Source: Elmis aenea
Taxonomy: Eukaryota > Arthropoda > Insecta > Coleoptera > Elmidae
NCBI GenBank assembly: GCA_947652605.1
Contig: OX393581.1
Span: 48,817,924 to 48,881,923, forward strand
Direction of reading: 5' to 3'
Length of the DNA: 64,000 bases
Of the stretch, positions 28,099-38,004 are shown in pieces; position 1 is the stretch's first letter, and the number at the start of each line of letters is the position of its first letter. Both the position numbers and the translations under genes were made by a program. The notes beneath the pieces were generated by a model. That model saw only the letters and a program-made list of their open reading frames with translations. It had not been told where the DNA came from and did not search any database.

Positions 28099-28797
28099 TT
28101 AAAAAATTCTCCTGGAAGTCATTTTTCGAAGCACAGAGTTGTAATTTGGTAAGGACATGCAGAAACCATTGCTCCCTGATAGGTGGGATATATGGCACAA
28201 ACTAAAATAAATTTTTTGGTATAAAAAGGAACACAGAAAAATATCATTTAATTTTTTAACTCGCCTTTCGGCGATGCTTTCCACTACGTCACACATGTAT
28301 TTATATTTTGTGCAGTTTTCGTGCATCCAGCGGTTGCAATAAACACACTGGATCCAATCATCTGAACGGGTTGTGGTGTGGTAATCCTCAAGACATCCAA
28401 CACACTCATTCTCGTTGAATTCATCATTAATGTCGTTATCGCTGTCTCCTTCGGCTTCATACTCTTCGTCTGACTCAGATGAAGACACTGAAGGCTTGGA
28501 TTTGTTGACAGGTTTTGGAGCACAGCTGGGTTTTCCTAAACCTTTACGTTTTGTTAGTCGTTGTTTAAACAATTTTGCCTTTTCGGTGTTCTCGGGTGAA
28601 GTTAGTATAATGGCAATATTTCTACCCCGTTTCTTTAATCCTACAGGAATTGTCGGCAAGGGTGAGATCTTTTCAAGTATTTTTCCAGCAGAGGGAGGTT
28701 GATCAGGTGCTGAAGATGGTCCAGGTTGTGACTCAGGCGATCGATGTTCAGATGATGAAGTTGGACCGGGTCGGGGCTCAGGTGTTAGGCAATTACA
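28099..28797 (-). pseudogene. pogo/Tigger-like transposase C-terminal fragment with PHD-like finger
   Basis: Open from 28797 to 28099 on the minus strand, with no clear ATG. The order is a Pro/Ser-rich linker, a basic segment (KQRLTKRKG), an acidic Ser/Asp/Glu-rich stretch, then a Cys/His cluster. Counted from the TTG at 28659, the cluster has C86, C89, C105, C108, H113, C116 and C123, with the motif DWIQCVYCNRWMHENC. This order is that of the C terminus of many insect pogo/Tigger-type (jerky-like) transposases, which end in a PHD-like zinc finger. The usual last Cys is missing: the frame runs from CDV into unrelated residues. The catalytic DDE core and N-terminal DNA-binding domain are absent, so this is a relic. 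A shorter alternative is an exapted host protein, which I find less likely. Confidence 0.65.
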
Positions 28798-28849
28798 TTA
28801 CACATATATAACGATCATATTTATGAATATTAGTATTACATTTTTCATC

Positions 28850-29250
28850 AGGTCGTGAGGCATCTCACCCGAGTTACATTGTGCCATCTATCCCAAATAT
28901 CGGGTTAGATGCCCCACCTTATATTACAGAAACTATGCGCGGGAAAGGATTGAAATATAACCCGTTCCATAACCTTATACTACCGTAATAAATGCTACTA
29001 AAATCGCCCATCCACTTAATTGCATTAAAAATATACAAGCACTAGATCTAAACATTTTCAAGCCTGCAAAAAAAAATTAAACTTGATAACTTACCTTTCT
29101 TAAACTTTATTTTCACAGCACAGCGCTACTTATAAACGTGTGGTTCTAACAAACTTACTGTAGAACCCCCGCTCCCTATATTACAAACTAAGTGAATTTG
29201 GGCACTTTGCGATCTCCCCCGGTGGTGCATCTCACCCGGAATTACCCTAA
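28850..29250 (-). mobile_element. Possible non-coding 5' part of the pogo-like relic
   Basis: Contains repeated CATCTCACCCG motifs (near 28861 and 29228) and a minus-strand donor-like site at 29090 (AAGAAAG then GTAAGTTA). This may be the 5' untranslated or terminal part of the element whose transposase tail lies at 28.1-28.8 kb. No terminal repeat was proven. Confidence 0.25.
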
Positions 29251-31002
29251 CCCAAAACTTGTTTTTTTTTTGCTGTGATCTTCGTAGGTATATTAAAACA
29301 CGATTTTTTGTATTCGCTTAGACTTAGAACTTAACACACTAGCGGTGCAGTACACACATGCATATTACTTTTAAAAAATACCTTCCGTGGCTGTCTTGAG
29401 AAATTTTCGTTCTTTAGTGATGCCCCCGTAGTATTCTGTACAATATTTACAAAATAATTAGTAACTTTTAGTGATCTAGTTGCTTATTATAAAACTATTA
29501 GCCAAATTGAGTAACGTTTCCCGACAACCAATGCGTGACAAATTAATTTGCGCACATAATAATATCTTTTGTTAACTGTAATGATAACTGTGCAGCATTT
29601 ACCAATAATTATTATTCCGTGTGTAAGACACACAATCGATAAATATAAAAACAAACCGCAAAAACAGTACCTTTCATTGTTTGTTTTTCTGTGTGCTTAT
29701 TTTTATTTTATAGGTGAACTTGCGCAATTAACTAACTGTAAAATAAATTATGTAAAGGAGAACGGAAAATGTTTGTGTGCATTTACGTAAAATGTATTTT
29801 TTAATAGTAAAAATATTGCGTTAAAATTTGGCCGAATCAAAATCGGTAATAAATGATAGTGTTCCAGCATTGCTGTAAAATAGTTTTAAAACAAAACCCA
29901 TTTTAAACAATGCGTATAGAAATTTAAAATGAATATTCATAGAATATATTTTAAAATTTTCAATTCATTGCAATTTTTACAAAATAACAACTATGAAACT
30001 ATTAAAACCAGAACATCTTAATGTTGTAAACTCTTTATCATCAATTTAACTTTTACGGCTAATGAACATTGGAGATTTAATTACGGTGATATAATTATTA
30101 CCAAATTTTCATTCATATTTAAAAATCTCTTCTGAAATAAGCGGCTAATAAAACATTTATATTTTGTAACAACACTGCATTGTTACAATTAGTTCATACT
30201 TAATCAAAATTTTGGTTAACTCTCCGTAAAAATAATCTCTATGGCAGAAATCCGTTCTGTTTTACGAAAAAATGTGCAACATTTATCTTGCAATGCAGAT
30301 ACGAATTTCTATTTTAAAGTTTATGACCAAGGCAGCCCCGTTTCGATTCTGCGCAAGCAATTTTATACAACTTGTTAATTTACACACATACAATTTCGTC
30401 AAAACTTAGGATGTCAAATTAAATTCATTAAAAATTTCGAAAAAAATTGCATTGCAACTGTATCAAATGTATAATACCCACATAACAGCGGGCATAATTT
30501 TTAAATTACTTACTTTGAAACCTAAATATATACTAGCTAGCTATCCATTATTACTAACAATTTAATTTGTATTTGTGCCAGTTTATTGTATTGCCTTTGC
30601 CTTTAAAAAAAGCCGTAAATGTCCGAGACAGTGAAAGGCAAAAAATTCATCTAGTTACGAAGGTGTACAATTAAGTTTATGCTAATCCCACAACAATTAT
30701 TTTAATATATATAGTTTTATATAGAACAATTGCAATTATTGGTAATTAATTCAATCACAGTTAACAAAAATTAACTAAATGAGTCATATGGTGAAGTGGT
30801 GTCTGACGTAAATCTAATTTATTAAATTATGGCTTTCAGAATATTAACTAACCCAGCACCTTATCGCTTGCTTATCGCGAGACAATAATTCTATTGCCAA
30901 ACGTATCAAATGAAACCCATACATTTAAACTAGAATTTAATTAAAAGAGGCTACAGCACAAGATTAACAAATTAAAAAAGTAAAACAAAAAGTGCGTCTG
31001 TT
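29251..31002. other. AT-rich intergenic DNA
   Basis: No coding sequence supported. A 73-codon plus-strand frame near 29569-29790 has no recognisable features. An AATAAA on the minus strand at 30823-30818 could end the secreted-protein gene described below. Confidence 0.5.
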
Positions 31003-31014
31003 TCACCTAGGTAG
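31003..31014 (-). CDS. Candidate terminal exon of the secreted-protein gene
   Basis: A strong acceptor (TTTTTTTTCATTTTCCAG) is followed in phase 0 by CTA CCT AGG TGA (Leu-Pro-Arg-stop). An AATAAA lies about 180 bp downstream at 30823-30818. It borders the 5' edge of the RT pseudogene on the other strand. Other terminal exons further left cannot be excluded. Confidence 0.25.
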   Translation of the reverse strand, partial: LPR

Positions 31015-34000
31015 CTGGAAAATGAAAAAAAAATAAACATAACTGAGCTAATGTTCGCAGACGACATGGTCTTAGTCGCGGAAACAGAAAAGAAACTGCA
31101 ACAAAATCTAGAAACTCCAAACTTGTAATTGGAAAAAATTCATATGAAAATAAATACAGAAAAAATTAAAACTATGTTCGTTACAATAGAGAACAAAGGG
31201 CATAACATCACTTTAAATGAGCTTAGATTGAAACAGGTGGAAACCTTTAAATATTTAGGAGTGATCATAGAGAAAACTTGAAGAATGGACAAGAAGATAA
31301 GCAAAAGGACAGGAAATGTGGGAAGAATATTTAACAGTTTAAGAACAACATTTTTTGGAAACAGAGAAGTCCCAAAACGAACAAAAGTGGAAGTGGTCAA
31401 AAAGATAGTAACTCCGGCACTTTTATACGGAAGTGAAACGTGGACACTCACCAAAAAAATAGTGGCCGAGTGAATGCAGCAGCAATGCTATTTCTAACAA
31501 AATCCAAGGAAAAACAAAAAAGATAGAATTAGAAATAAAACAAATAAAGAACAATTAAAGATAAAATCAGTTGAAACAAAATTACAAGAAAGACAGCTGG
31601 GATGGTTGGGTCACATTTATAGGATAACAAAAGAAAGGCTAACTAGAAAAGCCTATGAAGCAAGATCACAGGAAAAAAGCAAAAGAGGTAGACTAAAAAA
31701 AACCTGCCAAGACAAAGGAAAAAAAGCAACAACAGATAGGCAAATCAAATGGCAAGACATAAAAAGGCTAGCACAAGACAGAAAAACATGGGAAAAAGTC
31801 AGCACAACACAACTAGGGATTGCAATCCCGATCAAATTTTACGATCCCGGGATTTCGGGATTGAAGATGTTTTAATCCCGGGATCCGGATCCCGGGATTA
31901 TATATAATGTGAAGTATTTGCTTAAAAACAGAAGCTAATGCAGTGTACCTATATATATTTTTGGATTACAAATGATTTACATAATTATTGAATAATTTAC
32001 TAATTACCAATTATTTTTATTAACTTTTTATTTAATTTGTTTTCTCTATAATTTCTGTTAATTTGTTTTAATTATATCATAGGTGCAAAGATGTTAATAA
32101 TAATTGAAAAATATATACATATACCTACCGTACCTATTATGTTTTATTATTATAGAAATAATCGAATTATTAGATATAACATTTAAATAAATGAAATTAA
32201 ACTTATTATACATTAGAATACTTAATTACATAAACATAAATTTGCTGAAACTGTTAAAAACTCAAACTCAAACAAAGCACAACTTTAATTCACTAAAAAT
32301 TTAAAAAATAGACTGTTTTATAAGTAACAAAAATAAAAGAAATTAGGATGATTATAGTCTTAGTACAAGCATTTTTTTAAATTTTGTTATCATACATAAG
32401 ACGGCGAGCGGCGACGTAAACAAGCTTAAACTTGCAAAATTGCATCGTTCAACTTATTCACGTTGAGTAGATACCAACTATGAGCAATTTTTTTTACAAA
32501 ATAATGTACTTATAGGTAGTTAAATTTTTTAAATCCCGAAAATCCCGGGATTCTACATTTAGAATCCCGGGATTTTCGAGACCAAAAAGCGACCGGGATC
32601 CCGGGATCCCGAATCCCGTGATTGCAATCCCTAAACACAACTCAACAGTCCTATACCCAACAGTAGAAGGACTCATGACTAAATAAAAATAATATCTGCT
32701 GTTTTTATTGTATTCTATATACTATATTTTATGTACATCATATGTACATATGTGAAGAATATCTGTAATAAACCAATTGGGTAACTTTCCTATTTTTAAA
32801 GCAACCACGAAAATACATTTAATTTTTTTGTTATGCTAAGACAATAACAAACTTTACTCAAATAAACAAGTTTATAGTGTAATCATATGAACAAATTTTG
32901 TTTGTCCTTTTAGTAAATTTAATTAATACTTACAAGATCTGACATTATTCCCTGTATGAATTCTAAACCGGCTACAATGCCCTGCAAGATACAAAATAAT
33001 TGATTACTTCAAGAATGTGTGGACTGTTTAATAAATGTTTGAATTTTGCTTAGCCTACATAAATTTATATTATATAGTTGTTTATTTTGAGATATTTAAG
33101 GATTTGCATTTTAGTTGATTTAAAGCTACTGATAAGGTCTACTGAGTTTTTTTCATGTATCTATTAACTAAGATATTTGAAAATTTATTAAGCAACTCAT
33201 GTTTTTGAAAATTCACCTGTCTAAAATTTTGTTTCTGGGCCATTAATTAATTAACCCACACCATCTTATGGTTATTAACATACAAATATTTCATTATTGC
33301 AATTTAACATGAATTACGCTATGTTTTAGTCCACTTTTATTTATAAATAAAAACAAGAAACATAATGTTCTTTAATCTCAGTATGTATCATTTTTTTGCA
33401 TATACCATTGTGCTTATAAGTTTTATTATAAACTCATAGATGTTCGTATTACATGGCGAAAGTAATTGTAGAATGGCAGATGGCACAGTTTATTAATTAT
33501 TTATTTTCCACGACAGTAAAAAAGGGCTTGGCATTAAATATTGGTCTTAGCTTCGTCTTGATTAAATTTAATGTAACCAGACCGATTAATCAATTTAAAT
33601 TTTGTTTTATTGTAAAAGTCTGCTGGTGTTTGTAAATCTGCCCTTATTTTATTTACAAGATGTTACACCACTGACATTTACTGTGACAAAGTTACATGCA
33701 AAAATATCGAAATGCAGTTATTTAGCAACAACTTTTAACAACTTTTCTTACAAGTCAACTCAAGAGTATGGTGTGCTGAATGTGTCTTGTACTGCACTTA
33801 ACCATGAGAATGTATTTATATTATGTAACGTTACTTAAATTTGTTGTCAAACAATTGCACTCTTACATAACTTTAAATTTGTCATGGTTTGCCTTCTTTT
33901 CATTTAACATTTTATGGATAAATTTTAAATACTATTAAGAATATAATTGAACGTGGCTATAAAATTATATTTTCTTAAGCCTGTGCAAGAAAAATAAATA

Positions 34001-36874
34001 AACATACTTACATCTGTTACCAATTCTGCCATTTCATCAATTGTACGATGTTCAGCTTGTTCCTCGCTTTGAGGATTTTCTTCTTCGGGAACATTTGATG
34101 GTCCTTCGATATAGTTATCGTACTTTTCATTATATTTAGCACTTAATTTATCCAAGTTTTCAAATAATTCAGACGACGGTATAGAATTATCCAAGTCCTA
34201 ATAAAAAATCATTAAACTATGATTAGATCATTTTAAAGCTTAGTTATAATCTTCGTTTCCGGGTTAAGAACCGCGTCTTGTTTGGGCAACTCTTGACGTA
34301 ACAACCATTTTTTCTTGGTCTTTCTCAAAAGTGCCGTTTTGAAGAATGCTGTTTTTAATTTTCATAATTTTTTGCTTGACTATTAAAATATATAAAAACC
34401 TGACTGTAAGTTTAGCATAACAAGTTGATAGTAACCCTAATTACTGCGCAAAATTCCAGTCCAATTAACTTATTCGGGTTTAATAAAAAACGCATTTTTC
34501 CTCAAGACACCTGTTCTTAAAACAATTATGTAATTAAAACTTTAAAATGCAATATTTGGTAAGCTGCAGGTTGATACATTTAAATTATAATATTTTGCTG
34601 GCTGCAGCAGAATGTGTATATTATTATTTTTTACCACAAAGTTGTTGAATTACGTGATTCGGCATGACAATCTCGCTTATTATAAGAGCTAGAGAGTAGG
34701 TTTAAACTTTATATTCCGTTGCGTTCTTTTAAGATTACTTTGTAAACAAGCTTTTTCTATATATGAAGGGTTTGCTGCAAAAAGCGGTTAGCTCCAAATT
34801 TTGTGCGTTTTGAGTTAGACATCCTATCTTGTGCAATAAAAATAACTCTTTCGATTGGTGCAAGAACAAGGTAGCTCCTAGCGTTAATTTCTGAGTTATT
34901 TCACATATGGATTTGACTATCTTGTTCGTTTGGGGCAAGAAAGATGCAGCTCCTGGAGCTGCCTCCTTATTGCGACAAATGGCTGAGGTGGTTTGTTGAC
35001 ATAAAGGTTATAGTTTACAGATTTTGTTGTTACACGTGTGGTAGTACGTTATTTTGACAGAAGTGTTGTGCTTTCTGTACTTGGACGTCGTTTTTTAATA
35101 CCTTTTTTTTAAGGTAAAAAGAGAGAGGCTGTGCTAAAAAAAATAAAAAAAGGCCCCACTTATTCAATACTTACTCACACATCTAATTTACTGGCCCGTA
35201 GTACCATTTGAGTTTGCAACCCCTACCTTACAAAGTGGTTGGTCACATACTTTGGGGCAACAAGGATGTAGCTCCTACATTCAAAACATGGCCCATTGCT
35301 CCAGAAGGGAAATTTTTTCATGCTAAGATGGCTTATTCATAGGAAAACGTACAATAAGTTTTAAAAAATATTCTTTTGTAACTTGAGATTTGAACTGTTA
35401 AAACGTTTTTCTTATTTTTCCACGCATTTATAAAATTAGAGCTAATTCCTTTTTGCCGCAAACTCTTCATATATGAAGTTACCTTAGAACTAGTAAAAGA
35501 ATTTCACTGCATTCAAAAACCAAAACTGTGCGTTCATTAATATTTAACTTAGAACTGAATGATTTATTCTTGCTGGATAAAATTGCAGAATATAAAAATT
35601 TTCACAAATAAAAAAACTGCAGACAAGACAAAAACTAATTTATCAATTTTTTGGTTTTCATGAAACCGGTGACAGATATCTAAAATCAGTTTAAATTTTC
35701 TAAATCGGCATAAAATTAGGCAACTTTTCTAAATTTCGAGCTATGGTCTATCTCTAACAATAAACGAAACAATAGCAGAATTTAAATCAGTCTATATAAG
35801 ACGGGAGACTTCAACGGTAGATCAGAACAGAAACCGTGATAAACAACTTTTTTGACTTTTTTAGTTTTCTCGAAAACGTTTGCAGATAATTAAAATGGCT
35901 TTAAATATTACTACTCCGCATAAAATTTTGCAACTTTTTTTACCCAAAAATTATGCCGTTGCTCTTATAATAACCCAGATATTTATCTTGGAACACAAAA
36001 CTCGATCACAGAGTACATAAAAAAAAACTGTGTCAATTTTAACACCAAAATAAGAGAATTGAGACTAAAGATCCACTTAACAATTATGTTATTTTGTTTA
36101 AAGAAAAATTAGGTATCATAAGCTTTACATTGCGTGTCAAATTTAAAAATATCGCTAATATACGAAATAACGAAGTACCTAAATTGCCGATTTTTGCAGT
36201 TTTTAATAACAAAACATACCAATAATGAAGAAATAAGTCCCAGTAAATTAACGATCAATGAGCATTTGCAATCTGCAATTTTTTGCTTTTAGCGATATTT
36301 TTAGATCGAACTTATGAACAAATTTTTCGCGAAAATAGTAAAATAAATCAAATTTCGCGCCAAACAGTGGCAGATACGTAAACAAGTCAAGAGACACATT
36401 TTGTTTAGAATAAAATGCTCTACGTAAAAACAAGTTCATGTTTGATTTTAAACAGGTCCGTACTAGTTTTTTATAAAATTTATTGAAACTGAACCCCCAC
36501 AACTTCGCCACTGGTTGACATTCTCACCGAATGTGGTAACCTGTAAGGTGGTGCTGTATACCAAATTTGGTTCAAATATATCTACTGGTTGGTAAACGGT
36601 TAAAAATTATCGATTTTTTTTCGAAAATTTCAACACCATGTATCTTTAAAATGAAGCGTTTTTGGACCAATGTTGATATGGAATATTCGCTTTAAAATAA
36701 TTTTTTGTATCTACTGTTAAAATCCTGCTACAAAAAAGTGGACCACCCTGTATAGAGTTTTAAAAAAATGTCACATACCTTCAGATCATGATGGCTTTCT
36801 AGCACAGGGTCAATTCGTGGCACAGGAACAGCTTCGACCACCGAACATATCACAACAAATACCAAAAAAATCAT
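31003..36874 (-). CDS. Spliced gene for a small secreted acidic protein, family unknown
   Basis: Three exons are supported: 36874-36779 (96 bp), 34197-34012 (186 bp) and 32981-32934 (48 bp). All are phase 0, so 32+62+16 codons join in frame. The ATG at 36874 begins a strong signal peptide: hydrophobic MIFLVFVVICSVVEA, with cleavage expected after VEA, then VPVPR. The mature part is acidic (about 17 Asp/Glu in the 62-residue exon 2) and has no Cys. It ends in a hydrophobic amphipathic stretch, DGIVAGLEFIQGIMSDL. A fourth exon is proposed at 31014-31003: after a very strong acceptor it reads Leu-Pro-Arg-stop in phase 0, giving 113 residues, with AATAAA downstream at 30823. I do not recognise the family; a secreted peptide or peptide precursor is possible. 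Introns are about 2.6, 1.0 and 1.9 kb and hold transposons. It was found from splice signals, not from a long open frame. Confidence 0.65.
31029..32691 (+). pseudogene. Non-LTR retrotransposon RT pseudogene, C-terminal half, split by a hAT MITE
   Basis: In one frame (from about 31033) the plus strand reads NITELMFADDMVLVAE, the RT catalytic FADD box. Later comes FKYLGV, then a segment with YGSETWTL near 31420, then GWLGHIYRI and a basic tail with KTWEKV. Stops at about 31129, 31279 and 31471 show it is dead. These motifs belong to the last third of a LINE-type RT plus its C-terminal tail. The element is 5'-truncated near 31029. At 31814 a hAT MITE interrupts it; the RT sequence resumes at 32642 and ends in an A-rich tail near 32691. 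It sits antisense in the last proposed intron of the secreted-protein gene. Confidence 0.85.
31814..32633. mobile_element. hAT-type MITE, 820 bp, with 8-bp target duplication
   Basis: The terminal inverted repeat starts TAGGGATTGCAATCCCG and ends in the reverse complement, GATTGCAATCCCTA. Both subterminal regions carry many copies of the palindromic ATCCCGGGAT motif. Exact 8-bp target duplications AACACAAC lie at 31806-31813 and 32634-32641. Eight-bp duplications are diagnostic of the hAT superfamily. The interior is AT-rich with no transposase, so the element is non-autonomous. It inserted into the 3' end of the RT relic and is therefore younger. Confidence 0.93.
32692..32933. other. Intronic AT-rich sequence
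   Basis: Lies between the RT relic and exon 3 of the secreted-protein gene. A weak acceptor-like site on the minus strand near 32760 could start an alternative last exon (15 codons to a stop), but it overlaps probable LINE 3' sequence. Nothing else seen. Confidence 0.4.
32934..32981 (-). CDS. Exon 3 of the secreted-protein gene
   Basis: 48 bp, 16 codons, phase 0 on both sides. The acceptor is TTTTGTATCTTGCAG and the donor GTAAGTATT. It encodes GIVAGLEFIQGIMSDL, a hydrophobic, helix-like segment. Too short for any open-frame search; found from its splice sites. Confidence 0.65.
32982..34011 (-). other. Intron 2 of the secreted-protein gene
   Basis: About 1.03 kb, GT-AG on the minus strand, AT-rich. 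Plus-strand open frames at 33453-33838 have no recognisable features and I do not accept them as genes. Confidence 0.6.
34012..34197 (-). CDS. Exon 2 of the secreted-protein gene
   Basis: 62 codons in phase 0. The acceptor TTTTTTATTAG precedes GAC at 34197, and the donor GTAAGTATG follows GAT at 34012. The sequence starts DLDNSIPSSELFENL, is rich in Asp, Glu, Asn and Ser, and has no Cys. The frame would hit stops soon after the donor, as expected for a true exon end. Confidence 0.7.
34251..34345 (-). mobile_element. Penelope-like element 3' tail fragment
   Basis: Read on the minus strand it contains GAGAAAGACCAAGAAAAAAT and later AAGACGCGGTTCTTAACCCG. It aligns with the 3' untranslated tail of the Penelope-like element at 40156-40240 (GAAAAAGACCAAGACACAAT and AAGACGCGGTTCCAAACCCG). 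No coding part remains. It lies in intron 1 of the secreted-protein gene, in the gene's orientation. Confidence 0.7.
34759..35474. mobile_element. MITE with about 55-bp imperfect terminal inverted repeats
   Basis: The left end, ATATATGAAGGGTTTGCTGC then AAAAAGCGGTTAGCTC, is mirrored at the right end. The right end on the minus strand reads ATATATGAAGAGTTTGCGGC then AAAAAGGAATTAGCTC. The interior repeats the motif GTAGCTCCT or GCAGCTCCT (near 34871, 34946 and 35263). No open frame of note. Superfamily not determined. Confidence 0.7.
35630..35965. repeat. Diverged tandem repeat, two units of about 209 bp
   Basis: Two units share ACAGATATCTAAAATCAG / GCAGATAATTAAAATGG followed by GCATAAAATT(A/T)GGCAAC or TTTGCAAC. 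Landmarks at 35669 and 35878 are 209 bp apart. The same family occurs at 53935-54400, where the unit is 196 bp. Confidence 0.6.
35966..36529. other. Intronic AT-rich sequence
   Basis: Part of intron 1 of the secreted-protein gene. An 87-codon minus-strand frame at 36511-36248 shows no recognisable domain and no splice context. Nothing else seen. Confidence 0.5.
36530..36760. mobile_element. Short MITE of the TACAGGGTGGTCC group
   Basis: The right end is GTGGACCACCCTGTATA. The left end, near 36540 (CTGTAAGGTGGTGCTGTATA), is a degraded match to its reverse complement. The interior has runs such as ATCGATTTTTTTTCG and no coding capacity. It ends only about 20 bp from the exon 1 donor of the secreted-protein gene. 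Confidence 0.5.
36779..36874 (-). CDS. Exon 1 of the secreted-protein gene (signal peptide)
   Basis: ATG at 36874-36872. There are 32 codons ending in AAG, followed by the donor GTATGT at 36778. The signal peptide covers residues 1-15, with a V-E-A cleavage site. An acceptor-like pyrimidine-rich tract ending ATTTATTAAG lies just 5 bases before the ATG, so a 5' untranslated exon may lie further upstream (see 37966-38004). Confidence 0.7.
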
Positions 36875-36879
36875 CGCAA

Positions 36880-37965
36880 CTTAATAAATTGTGCGGAAAT
36901 AGATGGAGAAATAATTATTTCAAAACAATTCGAGCAAACCGCTAAAGCCTAAGCGCTTTTCAAATTTTAACAAACGGGCGTGAAGGTAAATATTTACAAA
37001 TTTGCGCAAACGCCGCGTTAACACTGATTTTATTACGTAAATTTCTCCACCAGTTACAAGATTTTTTAGGTTGAATAGCGGTTATTTTCATAAAATACTG
37101 TCCCTCTAATAATAACGAAAAAAACACGGTTTTATTAGACACGTCCCTAGACTTCTCATCGTAAAACTAAAACACTATGAACTCTGTCACATATTTCTAA
37201 CTTTTAAATTTCTTTATTGTAACTGTCTTATATTTAGCAATATTAAAATAATACCCGAGAGAGGGTTCTTTATAATTAAATTATGTCGTATATTACTTCC
37301 TTTTTCAAATAAATTTTCTCCAACTATAACTTAGTATTAGTGAAACAGTGGAACAGCGTATTAATGACAATCGAATAACGCAAACGATTCCTAAATTCAC
37401 TATTTTGTTGACAACGTGCATGTTAAACAGAATGGAGCATTAATTTGTTATTAATATTCTAGGGAAATTGTGTAACTGACGCTACTGGGTACTAATATAA
37501 AAATAATAGGAAATTTAAATTGTTATTATGTTATGATGATATGCTATACAGTAACCTAAATTATATAGATGCAAATTTAATTATAGTAATCTTCAGTAAA
37601 TCACCTGTATAATTAACATACCCATGTTTTAATGGATAAAGTAAATATAATATAAATTTAATATGGTGCTTAAAACAAGTTGTAAATTTGTAATTACATA
37701 GAAATTTTAAAGTCAAATGTGTTAAACTCAAACAAGCTAGAATCATAGCTACCATTTCTTATTAGCAAATTACTTAATCCTATATTTTCATGCAAATGAG
37801 AGCATATTCTTTAAAATTGTAATTTCCTTGAAGTTTTATTATTCGCCAATCTAAAAATCCAAAGTTGTTTGAATCCATGTAATCGTTTTAAATAAACACA
37901 CTAAACAGTTTGCTATAGTTATCTAATGCGATTATTTATAAAAGTATTCAACAATACCAATAACT
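36880..37965. other. Upstream region of the secreted-protein gene
   Basis: AT-rich. It should hold the promoter or a 5' intron of the minus-strand gene, but I could not pick a TATA box or initiator with confidence. Minus-strand frames at 37142-36960 and 37755-37561 look random. Confidence 0.45.
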
Positions 37966-38004
37966 TACCTACATTTGTGTTGGAAGGCTGCTTCAAAAAC
38001 TTAG
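37966..38004 (-). other. Candidate short exon (39 bp), possibly 5' untranslated
   Basis: Minus strand. The donor GTAGGTAAGTTATTGG is strong, preceded by 39 bp that end at an AG after a TTA repeat. One frame is open and reads SKFLKQPSNTNV. It could be a 5' untranslated exon of the secreted-protein gene, which has an acceptor 5 bases before its ATG, or a 13-codon phase-1 exon of another gene. The acceptor side is the microsatellite tail of the adjacent LINE, so the exon may have been longer before that insertion. Confidence 0.3.

Noticed and set aside
28284..28702. Frames of 79 and 95 codons overlapping the pogo relic on both strands
   Set aside because: They overlap the frame that carries the Cys/His finger and have no motif of their own.
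31653..31835. Minus-strand 60-codon frame
   Set aside because: Shadow of the RT tail on the plus strand.
36248..36511. 87-codon minus-strand frame in intron 1 of the secreted-protein gene
   Set aside because: No domain, no splice context and low-complexity composition; likely random.
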